Positions 13,560 through 26,005 are shown, counted from the stretch's first letter. The stretch: DNA of 64,000 nucleotides from Torreya grandis (GCA_037957365.1 JARHVA010001923.1:2212501-2276500), one strand, 5' to 3'. The notes: generated by a model not told the origin, from the letters alone. Program-made: numbers and translations.

Positions 13560-14884
13560 TGTTAGAGGTATAATCACTGAGGTGGGGGTTGAATCAATGA
13601 TTCCAAATAATCCAATTCAATTCCCAACTCTTAAACATTTAGCACATATAATCATGATGCATATAAATTAACCATTGTAATGAACAAGATATAGAAATAT
13701 CAAGAACATAACACATGATATATATGGGAAACCTTCTTGGGGAATAAAACCCATTAAACCCTACAAGATGGAATAAAACCCTATAAAGATAAGATTCAAC
13801 ATTTATACCAAAACCAACTGATCAAGAAACACCCATCCCTTAATTTAGTGAGACACCCATCCCATAAGGAGGAACCAACCCCCTAAACAACTAAGAACCA
13901 ACCTAACTACCTTGATCTGATCTCCACCTCTAATATGATGTCTTCTACACTTGATGATGGACTTCTCTTACTTTTTATCTTTTCCCTTTACACATATTAT
14001 GTCTTCTAAACCTGATGATGGACTTCTCTTACTTGTTCTCTTTCCCCTTTACACTCTCACAGACTTACACACAAAATTAATGTATCTAAAACACCCTTTT
14101 GGATCACTCTTTACTTCTTAGCACATACACAATTAGAAAACCTAAAATAGCTCTATCACAACATCATTAACATGACCTATAAGTCATGCACACAATCCCC
14201 AACATGTTCTACTCTTCAATCCATCCACTAAGCACACTCACTCAATCAGCCTCTAGGGCTTACTCACTCAATCTGCCTCTTATAGGATCATTAGGTCCAA
14301 TGACCTTTGTGTTCACCTTCATCACCTTGATTAGACAAGTGTGACTAATCTTCTTCACTCTCTATTTTTCCTTAATGACTTATACCTTCTCTTTCAAATT
14401 TTATCTCTTTTGCTTGGTTCTACACTCTTTCAGCATCTCAAACAGCCCAAATATGCCTTGTACTTATACCACTTTCTTGGTCTAACCCATATTGTTCAAC
14501 TGAGATGTTTACCATTCTTGTCTTAAAATTGAAATAGGTCTCCACACATGTTACATGGGTGAAACACTCCACTTCATAAGTCTTCCATGGTCCTTAATAC
14601 TCAAATCATCCATTAGGCCTTAATGAGACCCAAAACAATGAGGCCTTCACATCCACACATTACTCTTGCAACCTCTTGGATCACCTTCAGCTTCCACCAA
14701 TGCTTAGAACATATCAAACCTATATCTAATAGACCCTTTCTCACTACCTTATGGGTCCATACCACCTAAAACACCAACTCAATACTTGAACCTACCAATT
14801 AGGTCTCCTTGATCTTTAGACCTTTATACACAGAAAATACAGTCTCAAATTTCTGAAGCAAATACTCAAATCTTTTCACATAGC
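13560..14884 (-). repeat. Copia-A left LTR, piece 1 of 3
   Basis: Aligns with 33938-35204. Shared anchors include GAGGTATAATCACT, ATAACACATGATATAT, CACCTTCATCACC and TCTCAAATTTCTGAAGCAA. The plus-strand open frame at 14341-14526 has a counterpart at 34662-34853. These are paired LTR sequence, not genes. The piece stops where Copia-F begins. Confidence 0.82.
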
Positions 14885-15285
14885 TGTTAAGACTTGTTCC
14901 AAAGTCTTAAATTAACTTAGGATTTTGGTAAGTTTATTTTTAATAATAAATTTAAATGGGGCATGGTTATTTTTTATAAAGACACCCTCATAAATAAATT
15001 AACTTAATTTTATTAGGTTAGTTTTATATTTTGTGTTAAATAATTAGAACTACCTTTCGAGTGGAATTCCTATTGAAATTGGTTAGTAGGTTAGTTGGTT
15101 TTTATTAGTATGTGGTGAAAACCTATAAATATATGTTTTTCAATGTAAAAGGGTTAATGATATATTGGTAACCTTTCTATGTACTTAATTTTTTGAGATT
15201 AATAAAATGCTTCTGGACTCGCCTCAGTGGGTACAAGATTTACCTTAGGTGATTTTATTTGGTAAAATCTATTTGAGTGTTATCA
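14885..15285 (+). repeat. Copia-F LTR (only full copy)
   Basis: Starts TGTTAAGACTTG and ends GTGTTATCA, directly before a classic primer site. At about 400 bp it is a normal Copia size. A matching 3' LTR is absent. On the other arm only the last ~25 bp survive (minus strand, 23870 to about 23850). Confidence 0.75.
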
Positions 15286-15286
15286 G

Positions 15287-15298
15287 TGGTATCAGAGC
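15287..15298 (+). promoter_or_regulatory. Primer-binding site, plus arm of Copia-F
   Basis: TGGTATCAGAGC is the perfect complement of the initiator tRNA-Met 3' end used by most plant Copia elements, one base after the LTR end. The minus arm has the decayed equivalent at 23843-23854. Confidence 0.85.
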
Positions 15299-16743
15299 AT
15301 GGTAACTTATTAAATAATTGGTAAATCTAAGGTAAAATATAACATGGTGATCTCGAGAAGAAGAGATGAAATAATTTATGTGATTGGATAAAGAAGGCTC
15401 ATATGAAATTGATTTTGGCATATATAAGGTATGCCCCTTACTAAAATACTTTGGAAATAATATTTGAAAAATTATTCAAATATCAAAATTTTCAAATTTT
15501 TTTTAAGCGTGTGATTGGAAGACTTTGATAATTAGAATATATTAAGAAATTAATTTCGTATGGCTAGTATGAGAAGCAACAAAATTGATTTTTTCATCCT
15601 CCATTTTTTTAAGCTTGATTCTCCCTATTGAAGCCTAGAAGTTGATTGTTTGATTCCAAATTTTAAAAATTTGCCCAATAATCCATTTGTATGGATTTAT
15701 CATCTTGTAAAACCCCTATGACAAAGTGGTATGGCCTCCATGATTTTGAAGAAAAAAATTGAAATAAATCTAGATAAATCTCTATCAATTTTAAGCTTTT
15801 TTATACCAAAAAATCTAATCTAAAACTATCTTGAAAGATTTTTAAAAAAAATTATAATTTATATGGCTTGGTTTTAAATTTTTTTAAAATGCCATAGTGT
15901 TAAAAAAATCCATTCATAATTTATTTTTCAAAAAATCCATTTCAAGTAGTTTAAATTTGCTCAAATTTTCTTTAAAATTCTATTATTTGACCCTATACGG
16001 ATTTGTAAGGCCTAGTACATCAAGAAAAGAGTTCCAAGAATTATTATTTGTAGCCATGGTATCCTTGGATATAGCATGGAATTGGAGTATAACTGAAAAA
16101 TAATATTTTACATTTTTCGAAGTTTGATAAATTTTGATCAAAGATTTTATGGTTTGAGGGGTCCACAGATCAAAGAGCTATTTACTTTTTTCAAAAGTTT
16201 CATGGATGAATTAATTTTTACTTGGGAAAGTAATTTTTTTATTTTCCAAAGAGAAAAAATTATCTTCAAAAATAAATTTCTCATTATATGCCTTATAAAG
16301 GCTTATAGAGTAATTGGAAAGCATGATTTTGTAAAAATCCTTGGAAGTTGGAGGTCCAGGGTTCAAATCTTTCTTTTGGTGAAATTTTCTATTTGGGAAT
16401 TTACTTTTTGAGAGAATATTCCATTTGTTTGGGAATATTTTACATGTTCTAAATATTTTAAAGAGTATCAATCATGTGAAAGAATGAAATTTAATGGGAG
16501 AAAAGTAATATATGTGTGTTTCATTGGTGAAATTGGTGAAATGAGGGTGTAATTGGTGAAATAAGGATGTAATTGGTTTAAATATTTTATTTTTGGTGAG
16601 TTTAAGTACAAAACCCATAAAAAATCTCTTTTATTTTCTTTACATGGAGGTTAAGTGAAAAACCCCATAGAATCATTATTTTGTGCAAAGTGTTATTATG
16701 AGTGTGTTGTTATTTCATTTTTTGCACTTAATTTCATTATAAG
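15299..16743 (+). other. Copia-F leader, plus arm
   Basis: About 1.4 kb of AT-rich sequence between primer site and gag, present in mirror image at about 22425-23840, so it belongs to the element. Short open frames (15897-16103, 16124-16411, and 16211-16471 on the minus strand) are unrelated to known proteins and not credible genes. At about 16530-16575 a short tandem repeat of GTAATTGGTGAAAT-like units occurs; I did not see it clearly in the other arm. Confidence 0.6.
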
Positions 16744-19440
16744 ATGACAAAAATTCAAAATTTGCTTTTATATGCTGATAGACTAATGATTTTTAATTAT
16801 TTTGATTGAAAATGTTTGATGGAAGCTTCATTAGTTTTTAATGAGATATGGGATATTATAAAGAATGAAAATCCTACATTGCCTACAAAACAAGCCAAAC
16901 TTGATGTTTTTAATCTATGTAATTCTAAATCCCTAGCTTTAATCAAGTGTTGTTATACTCAAGATACATACATATTGAAAATTCTCCCCATAGTTACACT
17001 ACATGGAAAACCTTATCTGATTTGTATGATAAGAAACCTAAGCATAAGAAGATAGACATCTACATGCAGTTATTTACTTTATCATTAGAGGAATATGAGG
17101 ATATGGGAGAATACATGTCTAAATTTAAGAATATTGTTATTGAGTAAACTAAGGCTAGGTTTAGAAAACTAGATGATGATCTCATAGTTACTATTGCATT
17201 GAAAGCACTACCTAGGTCTTATAAGAATTTTATAGAAATGTTGCATGTCTCTGACAAGATCACAGGCATCACTTTTGATAAATTAGCTAAGTTGATTATT
17301 CAACATGACCTTTCTCTAACTAATAAATCTAAGAAAACCAAGGAATCCCATGTTTCAAAGTCTAAGCTTAGTTCATCTTCTTCTAGCCAATAAAATAATA
17401 GAGGGAAAATTTATAGAGGGGGTTGAGGTTATAAAGGAGGAAGATATCAAAACTGAGGTAGAGGTTATTCAAATAAACAATCTAGCCATCCTCATTCAAA
17501 TTAGATGAGTGATAGAGGATGTGGTTGCAACTCTTATAGAGGTAGAGGTTAAGGTAGATCAGACATTCAATGGCATAGATGTGGAAAATTTGGTCACATT
17601 GCCTCTCAGTATAAGATTCTTTTTGAAAAAAATAGAGGCCACAAAAAGTGACTAAATCTAAATCTACTCAATATGTTGACCATGATTATGATGATTCTAT
17701 TAATGTTTCTCATGAATCTGCATTCATTGATTTAGGTAACATTGATTATATGGAATATGAAGCTAGAGATGAGCTCACATATGTATAGGTTTTAGAAACA
17801 AGAACAACCAAACACATGACATTTAGGCAAGACTTATTTTGGACTTTTAAAGAAGCTTCTCTCTCTCTAGTGTCCTTGGAAGATAAGTCTGTGCATATTC
17901 CACAAGGTCTTTGGTTAATTCAGATTCTCCTTCCTAATGGATCTATCAAATAATTGAAGAATGTTTGGTATGTTCCCATATTGAAAAAACATCTACTTTC
18001 CTTGGTAACTATTTGAAAGAAAGGTTATAAAATTTTGCTTTAAAATGGGCTCATTTATATAAATTTAGTGAAATATGGATACAAAACCATTTATATAGAA
18101 TATGAAGATAGAAATTTGGTTGGATTACATTGTAAAGTGTTTCCTCCCATAGTGAAACTTATGGTAGTTATTGAAATAGGTACAGGTACTATGTCTACAC
18201 AGCAGTTGTGGCATATCCACTATGGACATTTGAATGTTCACTCTTTAGTGGAATTACAGAGATATGGTATTGTGAGTGGGTTTCCCACTTTTTTAAAAGA
18301 TAGTATTCTTTATGAATCATGTGTTTTGGGTGAACAGAATTAGGAACATTTTCCAAAGAATTCTTCATGATGAGCTAATAGATGTTTGTAGTTACTTCAT
18401 AGTGATGTATGTGACATGAATAATTCATCTATTGGAGAGTGTAGGTATTTTGTGTTGTTTATCAATTATTTTTATAAGATGACTTAAGTGTTTTTCATAA
18501 AAAATAAATCAAAATTTTTCACTAAGTATGTTGATTGGTTACACTTAGTTGAAAAAGAAATAGGTTCACACTTGGCCACTCTTCGTTCAAACAATGGTGG
18601 TGAGTATACTTCAAATGATTTTTTGGATTATTGTCAGGAATATGAAATTCATAGAAAATACAACAATGCTTACACTTCATAATAGAATGGAGTATCTAAA
18701 TGGATGAATAGAACTTTAGAGGGCACAACATGAGCTATATTACATTATAAATAGCTCGATGATAAGTTTTGGGTTGTAGCCATTGGTACTATAGTGTATT
18801 TAAGAAACAGGTTTCCCATAGTTGTACTTTTGAAACAAAATCCATATGAGGCTTAGTTTGGTTTTAAACCAAAAGCTAAATACTTGAAATTTTTTGGATG
18901 CCTTTGTTTTGCTTTAGTTCCCACTGAAGATAGAACTAAGTTAGAACAACAAATTTGAAAATGCATCTTTCTTGGATATTCTAAAAATAAAAAGGGGTAT
19001 CATTTAATTGTATAGGATACAAGTAAATTCATACCGAGTTAGGATGTGGCATTTGATGAATTTGGTACTATGAACACTATAGAGCTTGATTTTTAATTTG
19101 ATAGGTTAGAGAGGAAGATTGTAAAAACATGACAAAGGATTGAATAATGAGGGCAATTCTTAGAGGTTTTGGTATGGGCTCAAACAAGCACCTAGGGCTT
19201 GGTATGATAAAATGGATTCATAATTGAAGAAAATTGGATTTAAACATAGTGAATTTGATGATACTCCCTATTTTTGAGTGTAGGGTAAGAAATTGGTGAT
19301 TCTTTTTCTCTATGTTGATGACTTGTTTATCACAGGAAATGATGAAAACCATAACAAGTCTATGAAGAAGGAATTAAAAGATGGGTTTGAGATGATAGAT
19401 CTTGTACTTATTCACTACTATATTAGCATATAATTAACTC
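16744..19440 (+). pseudogene. Copia-F gag-pol relic, plus arm
   Basis: Domains in order: gag (16744 to about 17400, containing ASLVFNEIWDII and KTLSDLYDKK); zinc knuckle near 17575-17615 (HRCGKFGHIASQY, where the first and last Cys are lost); protease near 17785 (VLETRTTKHMT, where the catalytic DTG has become ETR); GAG-pre-integrase near 18205 (LWHIHYGHLNVHSL); integrase (18395 to about 19080) with LHSDVC and LRSNNGGEYTS, where the second catalytic Asp is Asn. At about 19160 the frame jumps from the integrase tail straight into QTSTXGLVWYDKM-like RT, so the linker and first half of RT are deleted. The YVDD box is intact at 19311-19322, but stops and shifts kill the frame. Confidence 0.8.
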
Positions 19441-19444
19441 AAAA

Positions 19445-22424
19445 ATCTAATAAATCAAGTACCATATGAATAGTGTGCCATTTGGAAGTTAGTGCAAACA
19501 TTTTCTATAGTCAATACCTTCTTGTTGTGTATATCCTTTTGTAACAAGTCTTGCCTTATGTTTATCAATGGATCAATTTTATTTATACTTATTCATATAA
19601 ACTCATTTGCATCTTATGGGTTGAACATGTGGAGTATATCAACTAAAACCTAATTATTATTGTTAAGTATTGCATCATACTCACTTTGCATTGCCTATTG
19701 CCAAACTAGTTTAGTAGAAGCCTCCTCAAAAGTAGATGGATCAGTGGAAGTAGTAATAATCATTGCATAGTTCACCTATTTATAATAATTCTTAGGACCT
19801 ATTAAACAAAATTCATTTACTTTTAATTCATAAAAAGTACTTTGAGCCCATTTTGGATACTTATTCAAATTATTCAAATCAAGGACACCAGAATTCTCAA
19901 AATGTGCACCATTTGAAGAAAGACTTGGAGAATTTTAAACATTTTCTAAGTAATCAACCTATGAATTAGTAGATTAGGGAGATTAAATATAACGGATACT
20001 AGTCTCATACCACAACCTCTAAGAATTTCCCTCATTATTAAATCCTTTATCACATTTCACAATCTTCCTCTCTAACCTGTTAAATTGAGAATCAATCTCT
20101 ATAGTGTTCATAGTACCAAATTCATCAAATACCACATTCAAACTCACTATGAACTTTATTGTATCCTATGCAAGTAAATTATACCCTATTTTTTTTAAAT
20201 ATCCAAGAAAGATGAATTTTTGACTTTGTGATTTCAACTTAGTTATATGTTCATTGGGAACTAAAGCAAAACAAAGACATCTAAAAATTTTCAAGTGTTT
20301 AGCTTTTGGTTTAAACCCATACCAAGTCTCTTCTAGATTTTGTCCCAAAAGTGTAGCTATGGGGGACCTATTTCTTAAATACACTACAATACCAATGGCT
20401 TCATCCCAAAACTTATCATCGAAATGTTTAAAATGCAACATAGATCACGATGTGCCCTCTAAAGTCCTATTCATTCATTTAGATACTCCATTTTATTATG
20501 GAGTGTAAGCATTATTATATTGTCGATGAATTCCATGTTCCCAATAATAATCTAAAAACTCATTTGAAGTATACTCAACACCATTATCTGAATGAAGAGT
20601 GGCCAAGTGTGAACCTGTTTCTTTTTCAGCTAAGTGTAACCAATAAACAAACTTAGTGAAAACTTTTGATTTATTTTTCATGAAAAACACCCAAGTCATC
20701 CTATAAAAATCATCAATAAATAACACAAAATACCTAAACTCTCTAATGGATAACTTCTTCATGTCACATACATCACTATGAACTAACTACAAACATTTGT
20801 TAGCTTGCCATGAAGAATTCTTAAGAAAATTTTCCTGATTTTGTTTGTCCAAAACACATGATTCACAAAGAATACTATCTTTGCAAAATGTGAGCAACCC
20901 AATCACCATACCATATCTATAAAATTAAAATAAAGAGTGAATATTAAAATGTCCATAGTAGAGATGCCACAACCATTTTGTATAGATAGTACAAGTACCT
21001 ATTTCAATAAATGCCTCAAGTTCCACTATGGGAGGAATCACTTTACAATGCAATCTAACCAAATTTCCATCTTCATATCTTGTACACATGGTTTTATATC
21101 CATCCTTCACTAAATTTATATAAATGAGCCCACTTTCAAGCATAATTTGATAACCTTTCTTTTAAATAGTTACCAAGGAAAGAAGATGTTTTTGTAATAT
21201 GGGAACATAACAAATAGTCTCCAAGTATTTGATAGATCCATTAGGAAGGAGAATCTGAATTGACCCAAGACCTTATGGAGTATGAAAATACTTATCTTCT
21301 AATGATACCAAAGAGAAAGAAGCTTCTCTAAAAGTCCAAAATAATTCTCACTTATATGTCATGTGTTTAGTTTCTCCTGTATCTAAAACCCATACATTTG
21401 TGAGTTCATCTCTAGCTTCATATTCCATATAATCAATATTCCCTAAAGTAGTGAATCCAGATTCATGAGAAACATTGATAGATTCATCATAATCATGGTT
21501 AGCATATTGAGTAGAGTTAGACTTAGTCATTTTTTGTGGCCTCTGAATTTTTCCAAAAAGAATCCTACACTGAGAAGTAATGTGACCAAATTTTCCATAT
21601 CTATGACACTAAATGTCTGATATACATCAACCTCAACCTCTATAAGAGTTATGACCACATCCTCTATCACTCATCTCATTTGAATGATAATATATAAAAT
21701 GCTTATTTGAATAAACTATACCTTAATTTTGATATCTACCTCCTCCATAACCTTAACCCCTTCTATAATTATTCCCTATATTGTTTTATTGACCAGAAGA
21801 AGATGAACTAGGCTTAGACTCTGAAACATGGGATTTCTCAATTTTATTGGATTTATTAGGTAGAGAGAGGTCATGTTGAATAATAAACTCAACTAATTTA
21901 TCAAAAGTGATGCATGTGATCTTGTCAAAGGCATGTAATATTTCTACAAAGTTATTATAGGACCTAGGTAGTCCTTTCAATGCAACAATAACTATGAGAT
22001 CATCATCTAGTTTTCCAAATCCAACCTTAGCATACTCAATAGAAATATTCTTGAACTTAGACATGTATTCTCCCATATCCCCATATTTATCTAATAAGAA
22101 AAAATTAACTGCATATGAATGTCTATCTTCTTATGCTTATGTTTCTTATCATACAAATCAGATAAAGTTTTCCCTGTAGTGTAACTATGAGGAGAATTTT
22201 CAATACGTATGTAATTTTCTCAAGTACAAAATACTTGATTAAAACTAGGGCCTTAGAATCATAAAGATTAAAAACATCAAGTTTGGCTTGTTTTGTAGGC
22301 AATGCAAGATTTTCATTCTTTACAATACCCCATAGCTCATTAAAAACTAATGAAGCTTCCATCAAATGTTTCCAATCAAAATTACTCTATCACCATCTAA
22401 AAGTAAATTTTGAATTTTTGGCAT
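19445..22424 (-). pseudogene. Copia-F gag-pol relic, minus arm
   Basis: Mirror image of the plus arm. Gag lies at 22424 to about 21786 (ASLVFNELWGIV; KPSSSSSGQ near its end). A zinc-knuckle region is near 21620-21570. The protease at 21530-21348 keeps DTG (WVLDTGETKHMT). GAG-pre-integrase is at 21143-20925 (LWHLYYGHFNIHSLF). Integrase is at 20762-20166 and keeps LHSDNGVEYTSNEFLDYY. Unlike the plus arm, the stretch after integrase continues into the linker and the start of RT (about 19565-19500, KHKARLVTKGYTQQEGIDY), but ends before YVDD. The two arms have different deletions, so each retains parts the other lacks. This arm is better preserved. Confidence 0.8.
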
Positions 22425-23870
22425 TTTGAAATGAAAGTAAGTTTTAAAATAAAATAACAACACACTCATAATAACATTTTGCAAAAAATAATGCTTCTAT
22501 GGGGTTTTTCACTTAACTTCCACGTACAGTAAAAGAAAAATATTTTTGATGGGTTTTTCACTTAACCTCACCAAAAATAAAATATTTAAACTAATTTCAC
22601 CCATATTTCACTCATGAAACACAAAATTATTGCTTTTCTCCCATTAAATTTCATTCTTTCACATGATTGATGCTCTTTAAAATATTCAAAACATGTAAAA
22701 TATTCCAAAAAAATGGAATATTCTTCCAAAAAATAAATGCCCAAATAAAAAATTTCATCAAAAGAAAGATTTGAATCCTAAACCTCCAACTTACAAGGGT
22801 TTTTACAAAATCATGCTTTCCAATTACCCTATGAGCCTTTACAAGAAATATAATTTGAAATTTATTTTTAAAGCTAATTTTTTTTCTCTAGAAAATTTTT
22901 TTAAAAAAACCTTTCACAAGTAAAAATTAATTCATCTGTGAAACTTTTGGAAAAAGTAAAAAGCTCTTTGATTTGTGGACCCCTCAAACCATAAAATCTT
23001 TGATCAAACTTTATCAATCTTTGGAAAATGAAAAATATTATTTTTTAGTTATATTTCAATGCCATGCTACAGCCAAGGACACCATGGCTGCAAAAAATAA
23101 TTCTTGGAACTCTTTTCTTGATGTACCAAGTTTTACAAATCCATATAGAGCCAAACAATGGAGTTTTTAAAGCAATTTCAATCAAATTTAAACTTATAAA
23201 AAGGGATTTTATGCAAAATGAATGATGGATGGAATTCTTGGACACTATGGGAGTTGTAAAAATTTAAAACCAAGACATACAACTCATAAATTTGCTTTAA
23301 AATATTTTAGGATAGTTTTAGATTAGATTTTTTGGCATAAAAAAGCTTAAAACTAATATAGATTTATCTAGATTTATTTCATATTTTTTCTACAAACTCA
23401 TGGAGGCCATACCACTTTGTTTTAGGGGATTTCCAAGATGATAGATCCATGCAAATGGATTGTTGGGCAGATTTTTAAAAATTGGAATCAAACAATCAAC
23501 TTCTAGGCTTCAACAGGGAGAATCAAACTTCAAAAAATGGAAGATGAAAAAAATAATTTTGTTGCTTCCCAGACTAGTCATACAAAATTAATTTCTCAAT
23601 GTATTTTAATTCTCAAAGTCCTCCAATCATAGGCTTTAAAAAAAATTTGAAATTTTTGATATTTGAATAATTTTTCAAATATTATCTCCAAAGTATTTTA
23701 ATAAGGTGCAACCTTATAATTTTTGAAATCAATTTCATATGAACCTTATTTATCTAATCACATGAATTCTTTCATCTCTTCTTCCCAAGATCACCATGTT
23801 TTCTTTTACCTTGAATTTACCAAACATTTGCCAAGTTACCATGCTTTGATATTACTCAAATATTTTAACA
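22425..23870 (-). other. Copia-F leader, decayed primer site and LTR stub, minus arm
   Basis: Reverse complement of the plus-arm leader. The decayed primer site (AATATCAAAGC on the minus strand) is at about 23843-23855. The LTR stub reads TGTTAAAATATTTGAGT on the minus strand, matching the LTR end of the plus arm. It can be read as a truncated LTR, or as an LTR whose middle was deleted leaving its first six bases. Opposed short frames at 22973-23170 and 23045-23245 are shadows. Confidence 0.65.
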
Positions 23871-25109
23871 TAGATATATGATTAGATCACATGGGTAAAA
23901 ACTTTAGAACCTATGCAACACTTCCATGTGACTTAGACATTAAAACACAGGCTCTAAGCAGTCAAATCAACTCTCTCAAAATGACCACTCAGACTGGTCA
24001 TATACAATCAAAACATAGTCAAGCTATTTTAACTTTCCACAACTAAATATCGGTAATATAAGATCTTCAATACCTTCTCATGAACCTTTGAGACTTCCTT
24101 GGCATCTTCATATTCACTTATTTCCTCAACTCTACTCAAAACACCTTCAACTTACCTCTGCAAGATGGTCACTCAAAATGCTAGTGTATCTAATAAACAT
24201 AGACAACTTCTAGGAATTTTTTCATACTAAATATTAATTTTTAAAACCAAAAAAATCCATATATATGGTCCTCATGGAGTTCATAACACTCTCTAATAGT
24301 TAGTTCATCTTAAAACATCAAAATACCATCAATAAGTATTCAATTATCCTTCTTAGGTCACTTGCAGAACATGGTCAAACACATAATCAACTTTAGAGAT
24401 CAATATCTACAATTGTATGAAAATTCAAATATTTAAATCAACTTTTATGGATGTGATTTGCATTTATTTTCAAATTTTCCTTTTACACCATCAATAAATT
24501 CATCATAGATCAAAATACATAAGCAAAACACTGAGCATTAGTTTATCCTTTTACTAATTTCAAATACCAATGATTACTAGTAAATGCAAACATGTGTCTT
24601 CATTTCATGATCCCTAAAAGTTAGATCAATCTCACTCCTTTAATTCCCTTATTATCCTCCTAACTTTAAATTGTATCACTCACCATTGATCTTAGATCCT
24701 CACTTTCAAGATCAAGCCACTTGGTAGCCCTATGTGCCCTCTGCATACCCTATAGTCAATCTCTAATGAACTTCTACCACTTGACATCCATGTGTTCCTT
24801 TTGAGCATTTTGTTTGACTTATTGACTAATTATCACAATTTATCTTGCTCTACACTTTTGTGATTAAGACACTTGGCACACTCGTGTGCCTTCTGAGCAT
24901 ATTGTTATCAGTCCCTACTCCTGTACCACTTGGCAGTCCCATGTACCTTCTGAGCACATTGATGTCAAACCTAATGTTTACACCAATTATAAGTCCAACA
25001 TGACATTGATCTTATTAATTCTCATTTTTATATCTATCTTGATTGTTTGACCCTAGACTTCAATGTAATTAAACTTAAAAGTCTCTGGTCCATCACAATT
25101 TGCTAGAGT
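23871..25109 (-). repeat. Copia-A left LTR, piece 2 of 3
   Basis: Aligns with about 35205-36440 in the right LTR. Shared anchors are ATGACCACTCAGACTGGTCA, TACCTTCTCATGAACCTTTG and CTTGGCAGTCCCATGT. It runs from the right edge of Copia-F to the left edge of Copia-2 (target 5-mer agagt at 25105-25109). It contains internal sub-repeats, listed separately. Confidence 0.82.
24715..24966 (-). repeat. Sub-repeats inside the Copia-A LTR
   Basis: Four degenerate units built on CACTTGGCAGTCCCATGTGCC followed by TTCTGAGCACATTG start near 24718, 24778, 24870 and 24931. The same set occurs in the right LTR at about 36053-36340, so the array predates insertion. Arrays like this in LTRs are often promoter-region repeats; a regulatory role here is only inference. 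Confidence 0.6.
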
Positions 25110-25990
25110 TGTTGAGTGTGGAGTCCTTTGGGGCTATCACATGACCATAGGAATAAATTTTGGGGGCTTAAAGAGCTCTAAAGATGTGAGTGAAATATTA
25201 TTTGTATTTCTAATTTCTATGTATTCCATATTTCATGGAGTTAGTTTTTAGATGCCTTTTCCCATGTTTACTTCCTTGTTTTGGGGAAGCTAGTTATTTT
25301 TTGGAAAAGGGAACTCCTTCCTTATTGAGTGGAGTTGGTTGTGATCACATGCTTTTGGTAAAATGTGCTCTTAGAAGGTGGAGAAGAAAAATATGGTGAA
25401 TTTATCCTTGGGAGAGCTTTTATATAGGCTTGATGAGGTGGAAAAAGGTTGTCAAATGCTAGATAATGATTATCTTGGATAAGCATTGTATATTTGTTCC
25501 TCCTTTTATGGGTTTTCTTTATTTATATATATATATATATATAGGGTGTGGTGTGGCCTTTAGAGGTTTATGGTTTATTTTTAGGGTGTAGCTTTGATTA
25601 TTAGAGTTAAAGTGTAGGTGTTTTTCAAGTACATGTGTTCATTATAGGGTGTCGTTTAGCAACTTGTTAGCTACAACATTGTGTAGGTGCAGGTGAAAGT
25701 GCAATTTTTGTGCAGCACTTTTTATAATAGATTTTTCTATCTATATGAGAGTTCATTATAATCTTTTTTTAGATTATTGATTTATTTGTGAACTTTCATT
25801 GGTGGATGTAGCCACATTAGGTGAACCATGATAGATTTATGTTATCTATGTTATTTTAATCTTGCTCTCATTTATGATTTCATATTAATGGTGAATTAAG
25901 GAGTTTTTTGATGATGCATTTTATTTCATAGCTTTATATCTAGTTTATGTTAATAATAGATCTATATTTATAAGTTTTTTATTCCTAAAA
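25110..25990 (+). repeat. 5' LTR of Copia-2
   Basis: Starts TGTTGAGTGTGGAGTCC and ends near ATTCCTAAAA, where the 3' copy has ATTCCTAACA. A run of about nine TA units at 25526-25545, followed by GGGTGTGGTG, may contain the TATA box; the 3' copy has a shorter run near 30405-30417. Relative to the 3' LTR it lacks about 40 bp after AAAGATGTG (near 25190). Confidence 0.88.
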
Positions 25991-25992
25991 AC

Positions 25993-26005
25993 TAGTATCA
26001 GAGCC
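25993..26005 (+). promoter_or_regulatory. Primer-binding site of Copia-2
   Basis: TAGTATCAGAGCC differs by one G-to-A change from the TGGTATCAGAGC complement of initiator tRNA-Met and lies two bases after the LTR. Confidence 0.8.

Larger units (their letters stand above)
14885..23870. mobile_element. Copia-F: head-to-head inverted Copia structure
   Basis: A Copia 5' half on the plus strand (LTR, primer site, leader, gag, protease, integrase, part of RT; 14885 to about 19440) is followed directly by a second 5' half on the minus strand (about 19445-23870). Equivalent frames face each other: gag at 16816-17393 against 21786-22365, integrase at 18488-18682 against 20496-20762. Only the left end has a full LTR; the right end keeps about 25 bp of LTR end. 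The flanks rejoin into one Copia-A LTR that aligns to the intact copy at about 35200, so the block behaves as one insertion. A target duplication is unclear (atagc on the left, tagat on the right). It could be an inverted cDNA dimer, an autointegration product, or two insertions followed by rearrangement. Confidence 0.75.

Noticed and set aside
14341..14526. Plus-strand open frame with a partner at 34662-34853, looking like a conserved gene
   Set aside because: The conservation comes from the two LTRs of Copia-A being copies; the frame runs antisense to the element and has no domain.
16351..16370. Possible tRNA or SINE: GGTCCAGGGTTCAAATC resembles a Pol III B box, with a mirror copy near 22768-22778
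   Set aside because: No A box, acceptor stem or cloverleaf can be made around it, and it lies in the conserved Copia-F leader in both arms.
16211..16471. Minus-strand 86-codon frame as a gene
   Set aside because: It overlaps an opposite frame in the Copia-F leader and has no recognisable motif.
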